A stretch of DNA of 64,000 nucleotides from CAUZIZ01 sp965218775 (GTDB lineage: Bacteria > Acidobacteriota > UBA6911 > RPQK01 > JAJDTT01), in NCBI GenBank assembly GCA_965218775.1, contig CBDCLS010000005.1:2418001-2482000 (forward strand). Direction: 5' to 3'. Below the pieces are notes generated by a model. The model saw only the letters and a list, made by a program, of their open reading frames with translations. It did no database searches and was not told the DNA's origin. The position numbers were made by a program, and so were the translations under genes. Positions 1 to 8,696 of this stretch are shown here, in pieces (position 1 is the first letter of the stretch; the number at the start of each line of letters is the position of its first letter).

Positions 1-762
1 GTCGTCGAAAGGGATGCTCCTCGGCCCACCTTGTTCTTTGAAGAGCACAACTCGGCGGCGGTCAGCCTGGGTATTCTGCTGGACCGAGGTTCCACCATGA
101 CGGCCGAGGCCATTGCAAGCAGCAAAGAGATCATCCTGGAACTCGTCCATATTCTTGATCCTGCCGACGAAGTGATCATCGGCACCTACCAGGGAGAAGT
201 CCATTTTCTTTCCGATCTGACCCGCGATCGTCATCAGCTCAGCCGGGCAGTAGAGAACATTTCCCCAGGAGGCCGTGCTGGTTTCTGGTCTCGGCTGGGA
301 GCGGCATTTGGCAGTTCAGGCTACACCGGATCCGCTGTCGATCACACCCTGCTACAGCTGAAAAAGGCAGAGCACCCGATCCGGATTGTGCTGGTGATTT
401 CAGCGGCTTTCGGTAACCTGGGTGAGGCCACCAGGGATCACCTTCTGGAAGCGGGTGCCCGGTTTTTCGGAGTGGGATTCCCAAATCGGATGGGAGACGC
501 CTTGGGTCTGTGGGGAGATAAGACGGCACGGGGAGCCATAATCCGCCAGACGGCTGGAGTCTCCTTCGTGGCCAGCAGAGTGGCCGAGGATTTGTCGCTG
601 CTGAGGAAGACCATGAAGCATTTCTATTTGTTAGCGTATGAGCCCACCGAGGGCAGCGAGGAATTCGATGAACAGAACCTGAAATTCTCGGTGAGGGGCC
701 ACCCTGAATACAGGGTCCATTCACTTAGGCGTGTCGGGACCAGAGATTCCTTCTTTCGCTAG
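1..762 (+). CDS. VWFA-related domain protein, 5' end outside the window
   Basis: The reading frame is open from base 1 and ends with TAG at 762, so only the C-terminal ~253 residues are present. The visible part opens with VSLGILLDRGSTM, the first strand and metal-site loop of a von Willebrand A fold, followed by VIIGTYQGEVHFLSDLT and IRIVLVISAAFGN. It ends in FYLLAYEPTEG and a basic strand, the usual tail of the VWFA-related proteins abundant in Acidobacteriota. The canonical DxSxS metal motif is degenerate here (D-R-G-S-T), so metal binding is doubtful. These proteins are normally secreted, but the signal peptide would lie outside the window. The product is probably a surface or periplasmic binding protein of unknown ligand. 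The next gene converges on it after about 60 bases. Confidence 0.72.
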   Translation, partial: VVERDAPRPTLFFEEHNSAAVSLGILLDRGSTMTAEAIASSKEIILELVHILDPADEVIIGTYQGEVHFLSDLTRDRHQLSRAVENISPGGRAGFWSRLGAAFGSSGYTGSAVDHTLLQLKKAEHPIRIVLVISAAFGNLGEATRDHLLEAGARFFGVGFPNRMGDALGLWGDKTARGAIIRQTAGVSFVASRVAEDLSLLRKTMKHFYLLAYEPTEGSEEFDEQNLKFSVRGHPEYRVHSLRRVGTRDSFFR

Positions 763-823
763 TTTGCGGCACAACGCCTATCCCATGCGGTTTCAGTAAG
801 TCCGGGAATGCGTTGGGGACTGC

Positions 824-2464
824 CTACAGAAAGGCCACATCAATCCAGGGCCAGAGAATGATGGTGGCCACCAGAAACGGCAGAGGAATCAGCGCAACGA
901 CGATCTTCCACGACACGGCTCCCCGACCGGACTGGAGGAGTAAACAAGCAACAATCCCTGCTGCCAGGTTGACGATCAGGGCCACCGGTCCAATCCACTG
1001 AAAGCTGATGGGCGTGGTTTGGATGGTAGGGATGCTGAAAAAGGATGCTCCTTCGAGAGCCTCATAGATGCTTCCCGAAAAGGCGATCAGAGTGGCTGTA
1101 CTTACTCCGTAGATCGTTCCCACTATAACGCCCAGAGGACGGGCAAAGGGAACAAAAAGGGCGAAGAAGAAGAGGGCGAACAGAGGGGTTACCAGAAGGT
1201 TGTCCGCTCGCTGGGTCATGCCGATGAAGTTGCCGGGCACATGTCCTATGAAGCTACTGCCCACGACGACCATAGCACCCACGCTGAAGGCCAACAGTCT
1301 GGCCAGTCGAACCCGGCCTTTCGCGGTGCTGGGCGTTCGACCGAAGCGACCCAGGAAATCGGTCATGATCACGGCCGTAATCGAGTTGACACCCGAGTCG
1401 ATACTTGACATGGCAGCTGCAAACATGGCGGAGACCACCAGACCCGAGACTCCAGCGGGAAGGTGGAAGGCTACGAAACGCGGGAAGATCTTGTCCCCGT
1501 CCGCTGCCAGGCTCAAGGCGGCCGGCAGTTCGTCCGGTCTCAGTGTGAAGTAGCCCAACAGGGCAAAGCCGACCAGGGTCAGGAGAATACTCACGCAGGC
1601 TCCGATCAGGGTCCGGGTCAGGTAGGCCTGCCGCGCGGAGCGGGCATCCCGGGTAGCCATGAATCGCTGGACACTCACCTGGTCCCCACCTGCCGTGCAG
1701 ACTTGCCAGACCAGAACCGCCAGGATAGACCCCACCACGGTCACCCGAATTCGAGGATCGAAACTGAAAAAGGGTTGGGTATCCCAGGTGGGCTGCCAGG
1801 TGGTAGGGAACCAGCTGAAACCGTCCAGGGAGATGGTGATGAGCACCACCACCACGATGGCTCCTCCCAGGAGAAGCAGAGTTTGGAGGAAGTCGGTAAC
1901 GACCACCGCTCCAAACCCTCCCAGAGACGTGTAGATGACTGAAACGAAGCCGGTTGCGAGGACGATGAACGGAATCCATTCTTCGCCCACACCCAGCATG
2001 ACCGTCATCGCCGAGGCAGCGATATACACCAGTAAGGACATCCAGATGAGCCGCAGGGCCAGGAACATAATGGCCCCCAGGATCCGAATCCCCAGCCCCA
2101 GTCGCTTCTCCAGAAGTTCATAGGCACTGGTTACCCGATGACGCATGTAGACATCCAGAAGGAAGCGGGAGACCACCAGATAGACCACCGGTAGTGCGAC
2201 GACGCCAATCAGGATGCTGACCGGACCCCTGTTAATCGTTTCACCCGGAACGGCCAGGTAGGAGATGGTGCTCAGGAGGGTGGCAAACAGGGAGACTCCC
2301 ACCAGCAGCGGATTCATTTTCCCGCTGCCTACGAAATACTCCCGGACATCCTTCTGCTTGCGGCTGTAGTAGTAGCCGAGACCGATAGTGGCGAAGGCGT
2401 AGACCAGGATGATGGCCCAGTCCACTGCTCCCAGGCCGCTCTGGCTCACCGTTGGGTTGTCCAT
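824..2464 (-). CDS. sodium:solute symporter (SSS family)
   Basis: This predicts an inner-membrane protein of 546 residues with about 13 hydrophobic segments. It starts near MDNPTVSQSG, and the first helix is AIILVYAFATIGLGYYYSRK. Family hallmarks are the segment GGFGAVVVTDFLQ and the helix with SSIDSGVNSIT, where SSS members carry sodium-coordinating serines. The length fits the family (500-600). I chose the ATG at 2464 because the 50 extra codons upstream are arginine- and cysteine-rich and do not look like symporter sequence. It is transcribed divergently from the secreted propeller gene at 2689, with 224 bases between, which suggests coordinated use of a released solute. The substrate (sugar, sialic acid or another organic acid) cannot be inferred from the sequence. 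Confidence 0.9.
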   Translation of the reverse strand: MDNPTVSQSGLGAVDWAIILVYAFATIGLGYYYSRKQKDVREYFVGSGKMNPLLVGVSLFATLLSTISYLAVPGETINRGPVSILIGVVALPVVYLVVSRFLLDVYMRHRVTSAYELLEKRLGLGIRILGAIMFLALRLIWMSLLVYIAASAMTVMLGVGEEWIPFIVLATGFVSVIYTSLGGFGAVVVTDFLQTLLLLGGAIVVVVLITISLDGFSWFPTTWQPTWDTQPFFSFDPRIRVTVVGSILAVLVWQVCTAGGDQVSVQRFMATRDARSARQAYLTRTLIGACVSILLTLVGFALLGYFTLRPDELPAALSLAADGDKIFPRFVAFHLPAGVSGLVVSAMFAAAMSSIDSGVNSITAVIMTDFLGRFGRTPSTAKGRVRLARLLAFSVGAMVVVGSSFIGHVPGNFIGMTQRADNLLVTPLFALFFFALFVPFARPLGVIVGTIYGVSTATLIAFSGSIYEALEGASFFSIPTIQTTPISFQWIGPVALIVNLAAGIVACLLLQSGRGAVSWKIVVALIPLPFLVATIILWPWIDVAFL

Positions 2465-2688
2465 GATCCTTGCCTCAAACGCCAGAATACGTCGACTGCC
2501 ATTCCGGCACAATGCCGAAAGGTGGAGGCACCGGAGCAGTCCGAAACCCGCCGTCGCCGTGTTGTGGGTTGCCGAACTGATTTCGCCGATGCTATGGTGC
2601 TTACCAAGCAGCACGCTCGGGTTCCTTTTATCGGCGCACGGAGGGTCTGCCCACCTGGTTCTTTCGAGACTGAAGGCTCTCCATCCTC

Positions 2689-4206
2689 ATGAAGACAGGT
2701 TTTCTTTTCGTCCTGGTTCTTACCCTCGGTCCCCCAGCCCTCCTCGCAGAGGTAGAGGCGCTCGTCGATCTGGGCTCCCGGCGGGAGCTGATGCTTGACG
2801 ACTATCTATTCGAGACGATTCGGGATCTGGAGTTCAGACAGCATTCGCCTCGAGACGCCGAGAAGATCCTGGACCTGGATGCCGCCTGGGAGGGCCGCAA
2901 GTACCATGGGTTTACCGTTTGTGGCTACCCGGTAGTGCTGGAGGACAGAGGCAGGTTCCGCCTCTACTACGCCTCCTATCTGGGCATGCGCTTCAAGCCC
3001 AGGGACCGGGAGACCCAGTTCACCTGCTATGCCGAGAGCATAGACGGCGTGAATTGGAAGCGAATTTCTCTAGGACGTATCGAGTTCGAGGGATCGACCG
3101 ACAACAACATCCTGCTCAAAGGGAGACCCTCCCACAACTTCGCCCCTTTTATCGACACCCGCCCCGGCGTTGCCGCCTCCCAGCGCTACAAAGCCGTGGG
3201 AGGGAACGGCAAGGCGTACGTGTTTGCTTCGGCCAATGGGCTCGATTGGCGCAAGCTCAAGGAGGAGCCGATTCTGGACGGTGAGGAAAAAGCCTTCGAC
3301 CGCTACGGGGCCATCCGTTGGGGCATGGATCCTGCGCAGAAGCGGGCCATACTGGATTCGCTCAACGTGAGTTTCTGGGACCCGGCAGAGGAGCAGTACG
3401 TCCTCTTTTTCAGGGCCTACCTCCCCTGTCTCTCCCGGGATGGAAAGCGGCAGCTTCCCGAAACCCGATCGGTGATGCGAGCCACCTCCAAGGACTTCTT
3501 GAGCTGGGAGAGCATCGAGCCCATCGAGTACGGTGAGCCGCGGCGGGCCTGGCGGCACTCGCTCTACACCACGGCCTTGAAGCCGTACTATCGGGCACCC
3601 CATCTCTTTCTGGGTTTTCCTCTTCGCACCGCACCTCGCAAACCCTTTCATGGGACCTCCCACGGGATGAGCGAAACGGCATTCATGTACAGCAGGGACA
3701 CCAAGAACTTCGTGGTCGAGGAGGAGCCCTTCCTGCGACCTGGGCGCGATCCCAGAAACTGGAGCAAGCACGGAAATCTGATGGCCTGGGGGATGTTGCA
3801 GACCGCCGAGGATGAGCTTTCCTTCTACTATCTTCAGCACGATCACCAGCCCGACACCTTCATCCGGCGAGGGGTGTTGCGGATCGACGGCTTTCGTTCG
3901 CTTCACGGCGCCGGTTTTCCGGGAGGCGTCGCCATTACCCGGCCCCTCATCTTCCAAGGCCAGCAGTTGGAGATCAACGCAGCCACCGGAGCCGGAGGAG
4001 GCATCCAAATCGGCTTTCTGGATGCCGAGACGAGGCAGCCTATCCCAGGTTTCCAATCCAGCGAGGAATTTTATGGAGACCAGATTCAGCACTTCGTCGA
4101 ATTCGGAGAGGGGCGAAACCTCTCCTCGCTCGAAGGCAAGCCGGTCCGGCTGAAGCTGATCCTCCACGGCGCAGATTTGTTCTCAATGAAGTTCTCGGAT
4201 CGGTGA
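2689..4206 (+). CDS. secreted five-bladed-propeller, glycosidase-like protein
   Basis: The product is 505 residues with a clear signal peptide (MKTGFLFVLVLTLGPPALLA). The mature protein begins with a version of the LFVDDYLIE motif (ELMLDDYLFETIRDLEF) and has repeated beta-blades such as GRFRLYYASYLG and YVLFFRAYL, with WKRISLGRIEFEGSTDNNI between. This is the layout of GH32/GH43/sialidase-like propellers common in Acidobacteriota and Planctomycetota. The last ~95 residues form a separate beta-sandwich (PLIFQGQQLEINAATG through FSMKFSDR) that is shared with the proteins at 5777 and 29546. A role in binding or hydrolysing an extracellular glycan is inferred. No catalytic residues can be assigned. 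No clear ribosome-binding site precedes the ATG. Confidence 0.75.
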   Translation: MKTGFLFVLVLTLGPPALLAEVEALVDLGSRRELMLDDYLFETIRDLEFRQHSPRDAEKILDLDAAWEGRKYHGFTVCGYPVVLEDRGRFRLYYASYLGMRFKPRDRETQFTCYAESIDGVNWKRISLGRIEFEGSTDNNILLKGRPSHNFAPFIDTRPGVAASQRYKAVGGNGKAYVFASANGLDWRKLKEEPILDGEEKAFDRYGAIRWGMDPAQKRAILDSLNVSFWDPAEEQYVLFFRAYLPCLSRDGKRQLPETRSVMRATSKDFLSWESIEPIEYGEPRRAWRHSLYTTALKPYYRAPHLFLGFPLRTAPRKPFHGTSHGMSETAFMYSRDTKNFVVEEEPFLRPGRDPRNWSKHGNLMAWGMLQTAEDELSFYYLQHDHQPDTFIRRGVLRIDGFRSLHGAGFPGGVAITRPLIFQGQQLEINAATGAGGGIQIGFLDAETRQPIPGFQSSEEFYGDQIQHFVEFGEGRNLSSLEGKPVRLKLILHGADLFSMKFSDR

Positions 4207-4236
4207 CCCTTCGCGTGGGTGCGGTTAGAAATCGGG

Positions 4237-4782
4237 CTAGCGGTCCTCATTCCCGAAGAGTTCGTCTAGCCAAAGCTCCAGCGTTAATAGCTCCTGTTTT
4301 TCGTTGAGGACATATGGGCGCAGCTCGATGTCGAAGCGTTCTTGTAGAAGCTGTCGATCGAGTGCACCCTTTCGGGACAGAAACTCGACATCTGCACGGT
4401 CGCGCGGACTGTTTCGTCCGAGCTTTGCAAGGACCAGATCATGAACTTCCAAGGCGCGCAGACGGAGCCGCTTGAGTCGCTTGGGTGTAATATCGGCAAG
4501 TCGAGAGATGTAGTCCTCGGGGTGGTCGGCGATCGTTACTCTGTGGAACTGTAGGTGGTATCGTCGCGCCAACGCGCTGCCTGCGCCGGCAACCCGCAGC
4601 AACTCTTCGCCGGCTTCGGAAGGCTCGATCTCGATGAAGTCGACGTCACCAGTCGGGCGTGGAAGTCCCCACAGAACGCACAAAACGAACCCGCCGAGGC
4701 AGTGGACCGTTACCGGCTGTCCCAGCGCCTGATCGACGTCATGAATGAAGCTCAGCCAGGGCTCCGGGATCTTGACTGGCAT
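4237..4782 (-). CDS. nucleotidyltransferase-like protein, toxin-like partner of an HTH gene
   Basis: The product has 181 residues and resembles the DUF6036/AbiEii-type minimal nucleotidyltransferases. It has a glycine-rich segment (HCLGGFVLCVLWGLPRPTGD) followed by the acidic pair DVD in TGDVDFIEI, typical of metal-binding aspartates in this fold. A later helix reads ALEVHDLVLAKLGRNSPRD, which matches the D-x-x-x-x-K-x-x-R-x-x-x-x-D pattern seen near the C-terminus of such proteins. Its ATG lies 44 bases inside the end of the upstream helix-turn-helix gene, so the two are almost certainly translated together. By analogy with type II/IV toxin-antitoxin pairs it could modify an RNA or protein target, but this is inference. 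It could also be a stand-alone nucleotidyltransferase without toxin activity. Confidence 0.65.
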   Translation of the reverse strand: MPVKIPEPWLSFIHDVDQALGQPVTVHCLGGFVLCVLWGLPRPTGDVDFIEIEPSEAGEELLRVAGAGSALARRYHLQFHRVTIADHPEDYISRLADITPKRLKRLRLRALEVHDLVLAKLGRNSPRDRADVEFLSRKGALDRQLLQERFDIELRPYVLNEKQELLTLELWLDELFGNEDR

Positions 4783-5467
4783 AGGGCAAATGCTCCGTCC
4801 TCAGGTCTGTGAGGAGATTCCAGTGACTTGCGATGTCCGAACGATGCTCGCGCAACCAGACGCGCATGCGCCCGCTGGTCTCGCTTCGACCGTAGGTGTC
4901 TTCCCGGGCGAGACGGGATGGCTCCAAATACTCTTCGAGGCGACGGAGCTCGTTGGACCGGTGTCGGTACTCGGGGTTCTTCTCCGCGACCTGCCGAGCC
5001 AGCGCAACAGTGAAGCCGAGGCGGTTCTGGAGATCCCTTACCTTTGCCTGGGTGGCGAGGGTTTCGAAATCGAAGCCCTCGAATCTGAGGAGCAGCCACG
5101 GAAGGGCCTCCGCGAGACGAGGATCCAAATCGTCGAAGGCCAGCGCCCTAAGCAGGACTTCGACCGGATTCCGGGTCACTGTAGGGTGTCTCCGATAGGC
5201 GAAACCAGGATACCCCAGTTGTGAGAGACTCTGCTCGACCCAGGACTCGGCCACCGCCGAATCGAGGGCTGCGTAAGCCGGTAGTGGCAGGGTGGTAGCC
5301 GGGAGTCGGAGGAGGCGAGTCGCAGCCTTTGCAAGGCGGTCTGGAACACGTCGTCTCCCACACTCCATCAAGGAGAGGTATGCTTGGGTTACACCGAGCC
5401 TGTTCGCCAGACGCGCCTGTGTCCACCCCGCCCCTCGCCTGTGTTGCTGCAACGATGTTCCCGTCAT
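4739..5467 (-). CDS. XRE-family helix-turn-helix protein, antitoxin-like
   Basis: The product has about 242 residues. The N-terminal 60 form a Cro/C1-type helix-turn-helix (QHRRGAGWTQARLANRLGVT, then AYLSLMECGRRRVPDRLAKA). The rest is a helical domain that I do not recognise. An ATG at 5467 follows AAGGGA at good spacing; a GTG at 5470 is the alternative. A perfect 12-bp inverted repeat (5475-5503) sits directly upstream, overlapping the expected -10 region and the edge of the ribosome-binding site. This suggests that the protein represses its own operon. The gene overlaps the downstream nucleotidyltransferase-like gene by 44 bases. The pair looks like a toxin-antitoxin or phage-defence-type module inserted between two propeller genes. 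Confidence 0.72.
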   Translation of the reverse strand: MTGTSLQQHRRGAGWTQARLANRLGVTQAYLSLMECGRRRVPDRLAKAATRLLRLPATTLPLPAYAALDSAVAESWVEQSLSQLGYPGFAYRRHPTVTRNPVEVLLRALAFDDLDPRLAEALPWLLLRFEGFDFETLATQAKVRDLQNRLGFTVALARQVAEKNPEYRHRSNELRRLEEYLEPSRLAREDTYGRSETSGRMRVWLREHRSDIASHWNLLTDLRTEHLPYASQDPGALAELHS

Positions 5468-5474
5468 CACATCC

Positions 5475-5503
5475 CTTAATATAACAAAATCTGTTATATT
5501 AAG
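5475..5503 (-). promoter_or_regulatory. perfect palindrome, probable autoregulatory operator
   Basis: The arms are CTTAATATAACA and TGTTATATTAAG, with a five-base spacer (AAATC). They are perfect reverse complements. The site is strikingly AT-rich within a GC-rich region and lies a few bases upstream of the helix-turn-helix start codon. On the minus strand TATATT could serve as the -10 element, so a bound dimer would block initiation. Confidence 0.7.
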
Positions 5504-5776
5504 AAAGTTAGGTTTCTTTTTTGAATGACGCCAGCACCGCGGGGCTCTATCCTTTGGGATAGGGTGACTATCCGATCAGATAGCTCTGTCCACCTTGGAA
5601 TCCGATTAGTACAGACAACTCGCCAACCGTCGTTGCCTTGAACCGCCGAAGGTTCTAGGATCTAGAGAAGTCTTCATTGGATCTTTTCAGGGAACATCGT
5701 GGTCGGCCAGACTATTTCCGACTGTGAGGTTCTGGAAGCATTGCCTGATGTCCCAAATCCGGAATAGGAGCTAGCA
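5504..5776. other. intergenic region upstream of the 833-residue propeller gene
   Basis: No gene was seen. It contains a short hairpin at 5547-5562 (arms CTATCC and GGATAG, loop TTTG) with a related ACTATCC...AGATAG pair just after it. The propeller gene's ribosome-binding site (AGGAGC) is at the right end. It presumably carries promoters for the divergent genes on either side. Confidence 0.4.
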
Positions 5777-8278
5777 ATGGTGTCGCGTGCCCGAGTGATG
5801 GTGACTTTGGTTCTGGCCTTTCTCGCTCTCGGCCAGGAGGTGCAGCCGAAGAGCTCGAACCCTCCGGTAGATCTGAAGCCGTATTTGCTGAGGCAGGAGG
5901 GCCACGGGGTGGTTCCGGCTAACTTCCAACTGGGTTTTGTCGGAGACGCCAGTCATCGGCTCCAGTTCCAGTTCGGTGGGAAGGAAGCCGTGGAGCTGGA
6001 GGTCTCGTTGGGGTTTCCCGCAGGGGGTGCCTGGACACTGAGACGGCGACTGGAGCCTGGACCGAAAGACAATCGGGTCAGCTTCGATCTTGGCCCTCTT
6101 CTGGCTCACGGTCCCTACCGGCCTCTTCCCGCCAGCGCCAGAAAGGGTCCCCCCAAGCGAGGCTATCTTCCCACCGGCTGGTGGATGGATACCCACGATC
6201 CGGGGAACTACCTGTTGACCGTCAAGGGAAGACGGGTCCAGGACGGCCAGATCGTCTTTACTACCGACCTGCGACTCCCGGTCCAGACCTGGGTAGGGGC
6301 GGACCTGGATCGGTTGGCCTATATTGATGACGAATCGGCTGAGGTGGAGCTCTGGCTGCAAGAGGGTGCGCCGCTCCAGCAACTGTCCGTAGAGGTGGAT
6401 CTGGTGGAGGCCAAGACGGGGCGCTCCCGATCGTCCCTCAGCCGGCGCACGTTGACCCACGACAAGACCCGGGTTCCTTTTGATCTGCAAGGTCTGGAGC
6501 AGGCCACTTACCATGTCCGGGTTCGACCTCGGATCGACGGCCGTCTCTGGGAGGATGGAGTCCGCCGGGCCCTCTACCTGTACCGCAACGGTCCGCCGCC
6601 GGAACCGAATCCACCCATCGAGATTCCGGTGGCTCCCCAACTTTTCGTGGACAACTTCCTGATCGAGGACCAGAGTCATCTCCAGAGAGTCTTCCATCCG
6701 GCCCGCAAGCTCAGTAACCAGCCCCTGTTTCGACCCGACCGGCCCTGGGAGGGACACTCCGCCATGTTGCCACAGGGCTCTTCCTACAGCTTCAACCGGG
6801 AGAAAGGGCGCTACGAGCTGGAGTACAGGAGCCAGACCTCCTACCGCTTGCTGGCGGTCTCCACCGACCTGATCCACTGGTCCAAGCCCGTACTGGGTTT
6901 GGTGGAATTTGAGGGCTCCAAGGCCAATAACATCCTGGGGAAGCTGCCCCCCAGGGGGGGTGTCGAAGAGGGAGGACTTTTCGGAGGCACCTGGGACTAT
7001 CGGACCCGGGGCGTGCCCGATCTGCGCACGGCCACCCTGGTAGACAGTCCCAAGGCGCGGGATATGACGTTCCAGCGGGGGACCTATCTGATGGTTCGGG
7101 ACCCCCAGGGCACCCGCTACCTCACCTCCGAGCGTCCCTTCATGCGTCTGCACTTGCAGCTGGAGACTTTGGACAGCCCCACCGACAACCTGGGTCCCTA
7201 CTTCTACGACGAGCGAACGGGTGAGCTGGTCCTGTACTTCGCCGCCCATCCCCCCGCCATGGGGAAGTTCCTGGTGCGCTATGACAACAAGTGGGCTGCC
7301 TCCCGCAACCTGGGACGTTTGACGACCCGAGACGGTGTGAACTGGAGCCGCAGCTACATCTGGGCGCCACCGCGGGAGCACCCCAAGCACCAGAGCTACG
7401 GGCTGCAGAGGATCAAGCGGATCGGAGATCTCTACATCGGCTTCTTTCCCCTCTACGACTGCGCTGCCCAGCAGATGGCGATCCATTTGTGGGTCAGCCG
7501 CAACGGGATCCACTGGGAGGATCTGGGAGGAGACCAGGCCTGGATCCCCAACGGCCCCGACGGCAGCTACGACCACGGGATCACCTATATCTTCGATGAA
7601 GGACAGACGGAGGGCGACCGGACCCCGGCCTTCTACCACGGCACCAACACCCTGCACGTCAACGCCTGGCTCCGGGATAAGCTGGCGGGCAACCGCCATC
7701 GGCCAGCAATTCCCGAATCCGAGATCTTCGACGACGAACAGTACAACGGCCGGCGCTACCTGTCACCCCCGGCACCCACACAGCCAGCCTGGGCGCTCTA
7801 CGATTGCATCTGGAGCTGGCGACGTCCCACTTGCAGCCAGACGCTGGAAAAGGCACGGGAAGCCTTCTGGGCCGAGCTCGAAGCCAACACCGGCCAGACC
7901 CGGGCCAACCACGTCCAGAAGAGTCGCGAGTTCCAGATTGTTCCCGCCCAGGTGGAGTTCCGCACCAACGGATTCGCCTCGCGGAGGGCCGGAGAACAGG
8001 AGGGGGTCCTCACCACTCATCCCCTTGTTTTCCAGGGGAGCAGGTTGACGGTCAACGCCGCCGCCAGCGAGGGCAGGGTGGCGGTGGAAGTCCTGGATGA
8101 AGCGGGACGGCTGGTACCCGGATACAGTCGGGAGGATTGCCTGCTCGAGACCTTCGATAGCACCCAGCAAGAAGTGAGCTGGAGGGGAGGGTCGAATCTG
8201 GCTCCCTTTCGAGGTAAGCCGGTACGTCTTCGCTTCTATCTACGTCACGCCGATTTGTACGGTTTTCAGATTCGGTAA
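5777..8278 (+). CDS. large secreted propeller protein, paralogue of the gene at 29546
   Basis: The product has 833 residues. An N-terminal signal peptide (MVSRARVMVTLVLAFLALGQ) is followed by a ~250-residue beta-rich region containing LRLPVQTW and YHVRVRPRIDGRLWEDG. From about residue 285 a five-bladed propeller begins with VAPQLFVDNFLIEDQSHLQ and includes the blades GELVLYFAAHPPAM and HLWVSRNGIHWEDLG. The final ~95 residues are the same C-terminal sandwich as in the gene at 2689. AGGAG lies eight bases before the ATG. The protein at 29546 (836 residues) is close to it over the whole length, with many identical blocks of ten or more residues. It is likely exported and acts on or binds an extracellular polysaccharide. 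No catalytic residue can be assigned with confidence. Confidence 0.78.
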   Translation: MVSRARVMVTLVLAFLALGQEVQPKSSNPPVDLKPYLLRQEGHGVVPANFQLGFVGDASHRLQFQFGGKEAVELEVSLGFPAGGAWTLRRRLEPGPKDNRVSFDLGPLLAHGPYRPLPASARKGPPKRGYLPTGWWMDTHDPGNYLLTVKGRRVQDGQIVFTTDLRLPVQTWVGADLDRLAYIDDESAEVELWLQEGAPLQQLSVEVDLVEAKTGRSRSSLSRRTLTHDKTRVPFDLQGLEQATYHVRVRPRIDGRLWEDGVRRALYLYRNGPPPEPNPPIEIPVAPQLFVDNFLIEDQSHLQRVFHPARKLSNQPLFRPDRPWEGHSAMLPQGSSYSFNREKGRYELEYRSQTSYRLLAVSTDLIHWSKPVLGLVEFEGSKANNILGKLPPRGGVEEGGLFGGTWDYRTRGVPDLRTATLVDSPKARDMTFQRGTYLMVRDPQGTRYLTSERPFMRLHLQLETLDSPTDNLGPYFYDERTGELVLYFAAHPPAMGKFLVRYDNKWAASRNLGRLTTRDGVNWSRSYIWAPPREHPKHQSYGLQRIKRIGDLYIGFFPLYDCAAQQMAIHLWVSRNGIHWEDLGGDQAWIPNGPDGSYDHGITYIFDEGQTEGDRTPAFYHGTNTLHVNAWLRDKLAGNRHRPAIPESEIFDDEQYNGRRYLSPPAPTQPAWALYDCIWSWRRPTCSQTLEKAREAFWAELEANTGQTRANHVQKSREFQIVPAQVEFRTNGFASRRAGEQEGVLTTHPLVFQGSRLTVNAAASEGRVAVEVLDEAGRLVPGYSREDCLLETFDSTQQEVSWRGGSNLAPFRGKPVRLRFYLRHADLYGFQIR

Positions 8279-8288
8279 GTGAGCTGCG

Positions 8289-8315
8289 ACGTAGCTTTGG
8301 CCTCCAGGCCGAAGT
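8289..8315 (+). repeat. dispersed stem-loop repeat, copy 1
   Basis: The core CTTTGGCC-TCCA-GGCCGAAG forms an eight-base stem (one G-T wobble) with a four-base loop, flanked by ACGTAG on the left. The same sequence occurs at 15606-15635 (inverted) and 23718-23747. This copy begins ten bases after the stop codon of the propeller gene, so it may act as a terminator or a transcript-stabilising hairpin. Confidence 0.75.
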
Positions 8316-8375
8316 ATAGCGGTCGAGTCCAGCTCGACGCACGGGGGCGGAGTCGGGTTCGATTTGACATCCTTA

Positions 8376-8556
8376 GGGTCTGCGCAAAAATAACTTGGCA
8401 TTTTGGCATCTCATTTTCACACCATCTTCGGCCGCTCCTCAATCGCGAAATTCTCAACGTAGACCCGGCTACGCCTGCGGTTTCGCTCAATCGTTCGCGG
8501 CCAAATCTGGTGCAAATCTGAGCGCCAATTCTACCAAGTTATTCTTGCGCAGACCC
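8376..8556. mobile_element. MITE-like element, a hairpin over its full length
   Basis: About 181 bases start GGGTCTGCGCAA and end TTGCGCAGACCC. The two halves are imperfect reverse complements all the way to a six-base loop at 8463-8468 (CGTAG-ACCCGG-CTACG). Intermediate paired blocks include AATAACTTGG, GGCCGC and GCGAAA. It is flanked by TTA/TTA, or by TTAG/TTAG if one end base is shared, consistent with a target duplication. There is no open reading frame. It is probably a non-autonomous derivative of an insertion sequence whose transposase is not in this window. It sits between the propeller gene and the sigma-factor operon and could affect transcription into that operon. Confidence 0.75.
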
Positions 8557-8696
8557 TTAGCGAACCCCTCGGCTTGGAGTCGACGATCAACGTCGCTTCA
8601 GTTTTCTGGGGCGAGGTGATCGGGTCACGAAGGGAATCTCAGGTCAAATGAATTACTTGCGCCGGAGTTGCGTATACCGGGAAGAGGGCAGACAGA

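Noticed and set aside
2465..2614. A longer N-terminus for the sodium:solute symporter
   Set aside because: The extra 50 codons are arginine- and cysteine-rich and precede a good start at the first expected helix.
3070..4167. A 365-codon antisense frame over the propeller gene at 2689
   Set aside because: Composition is that of a shadow frame and the sense gene has a clear signal peptide and domain structure.
5771..7699. A 642-codon open frame antisense to the propeller gene
   Set aside because: It mirrors the codon bias of the sense gene, has no ribosome-binding site, and the equivalent frame in the paralogue at 29546 is broken into pieces.
8340..8380. GGGTTCGATTT resembling a tRNA T-loop
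   Set aside because: No acceptor stem or anticodon arm can be built around it; it lies next to the MITE. No tRNA gene was found elsewhere in the window.
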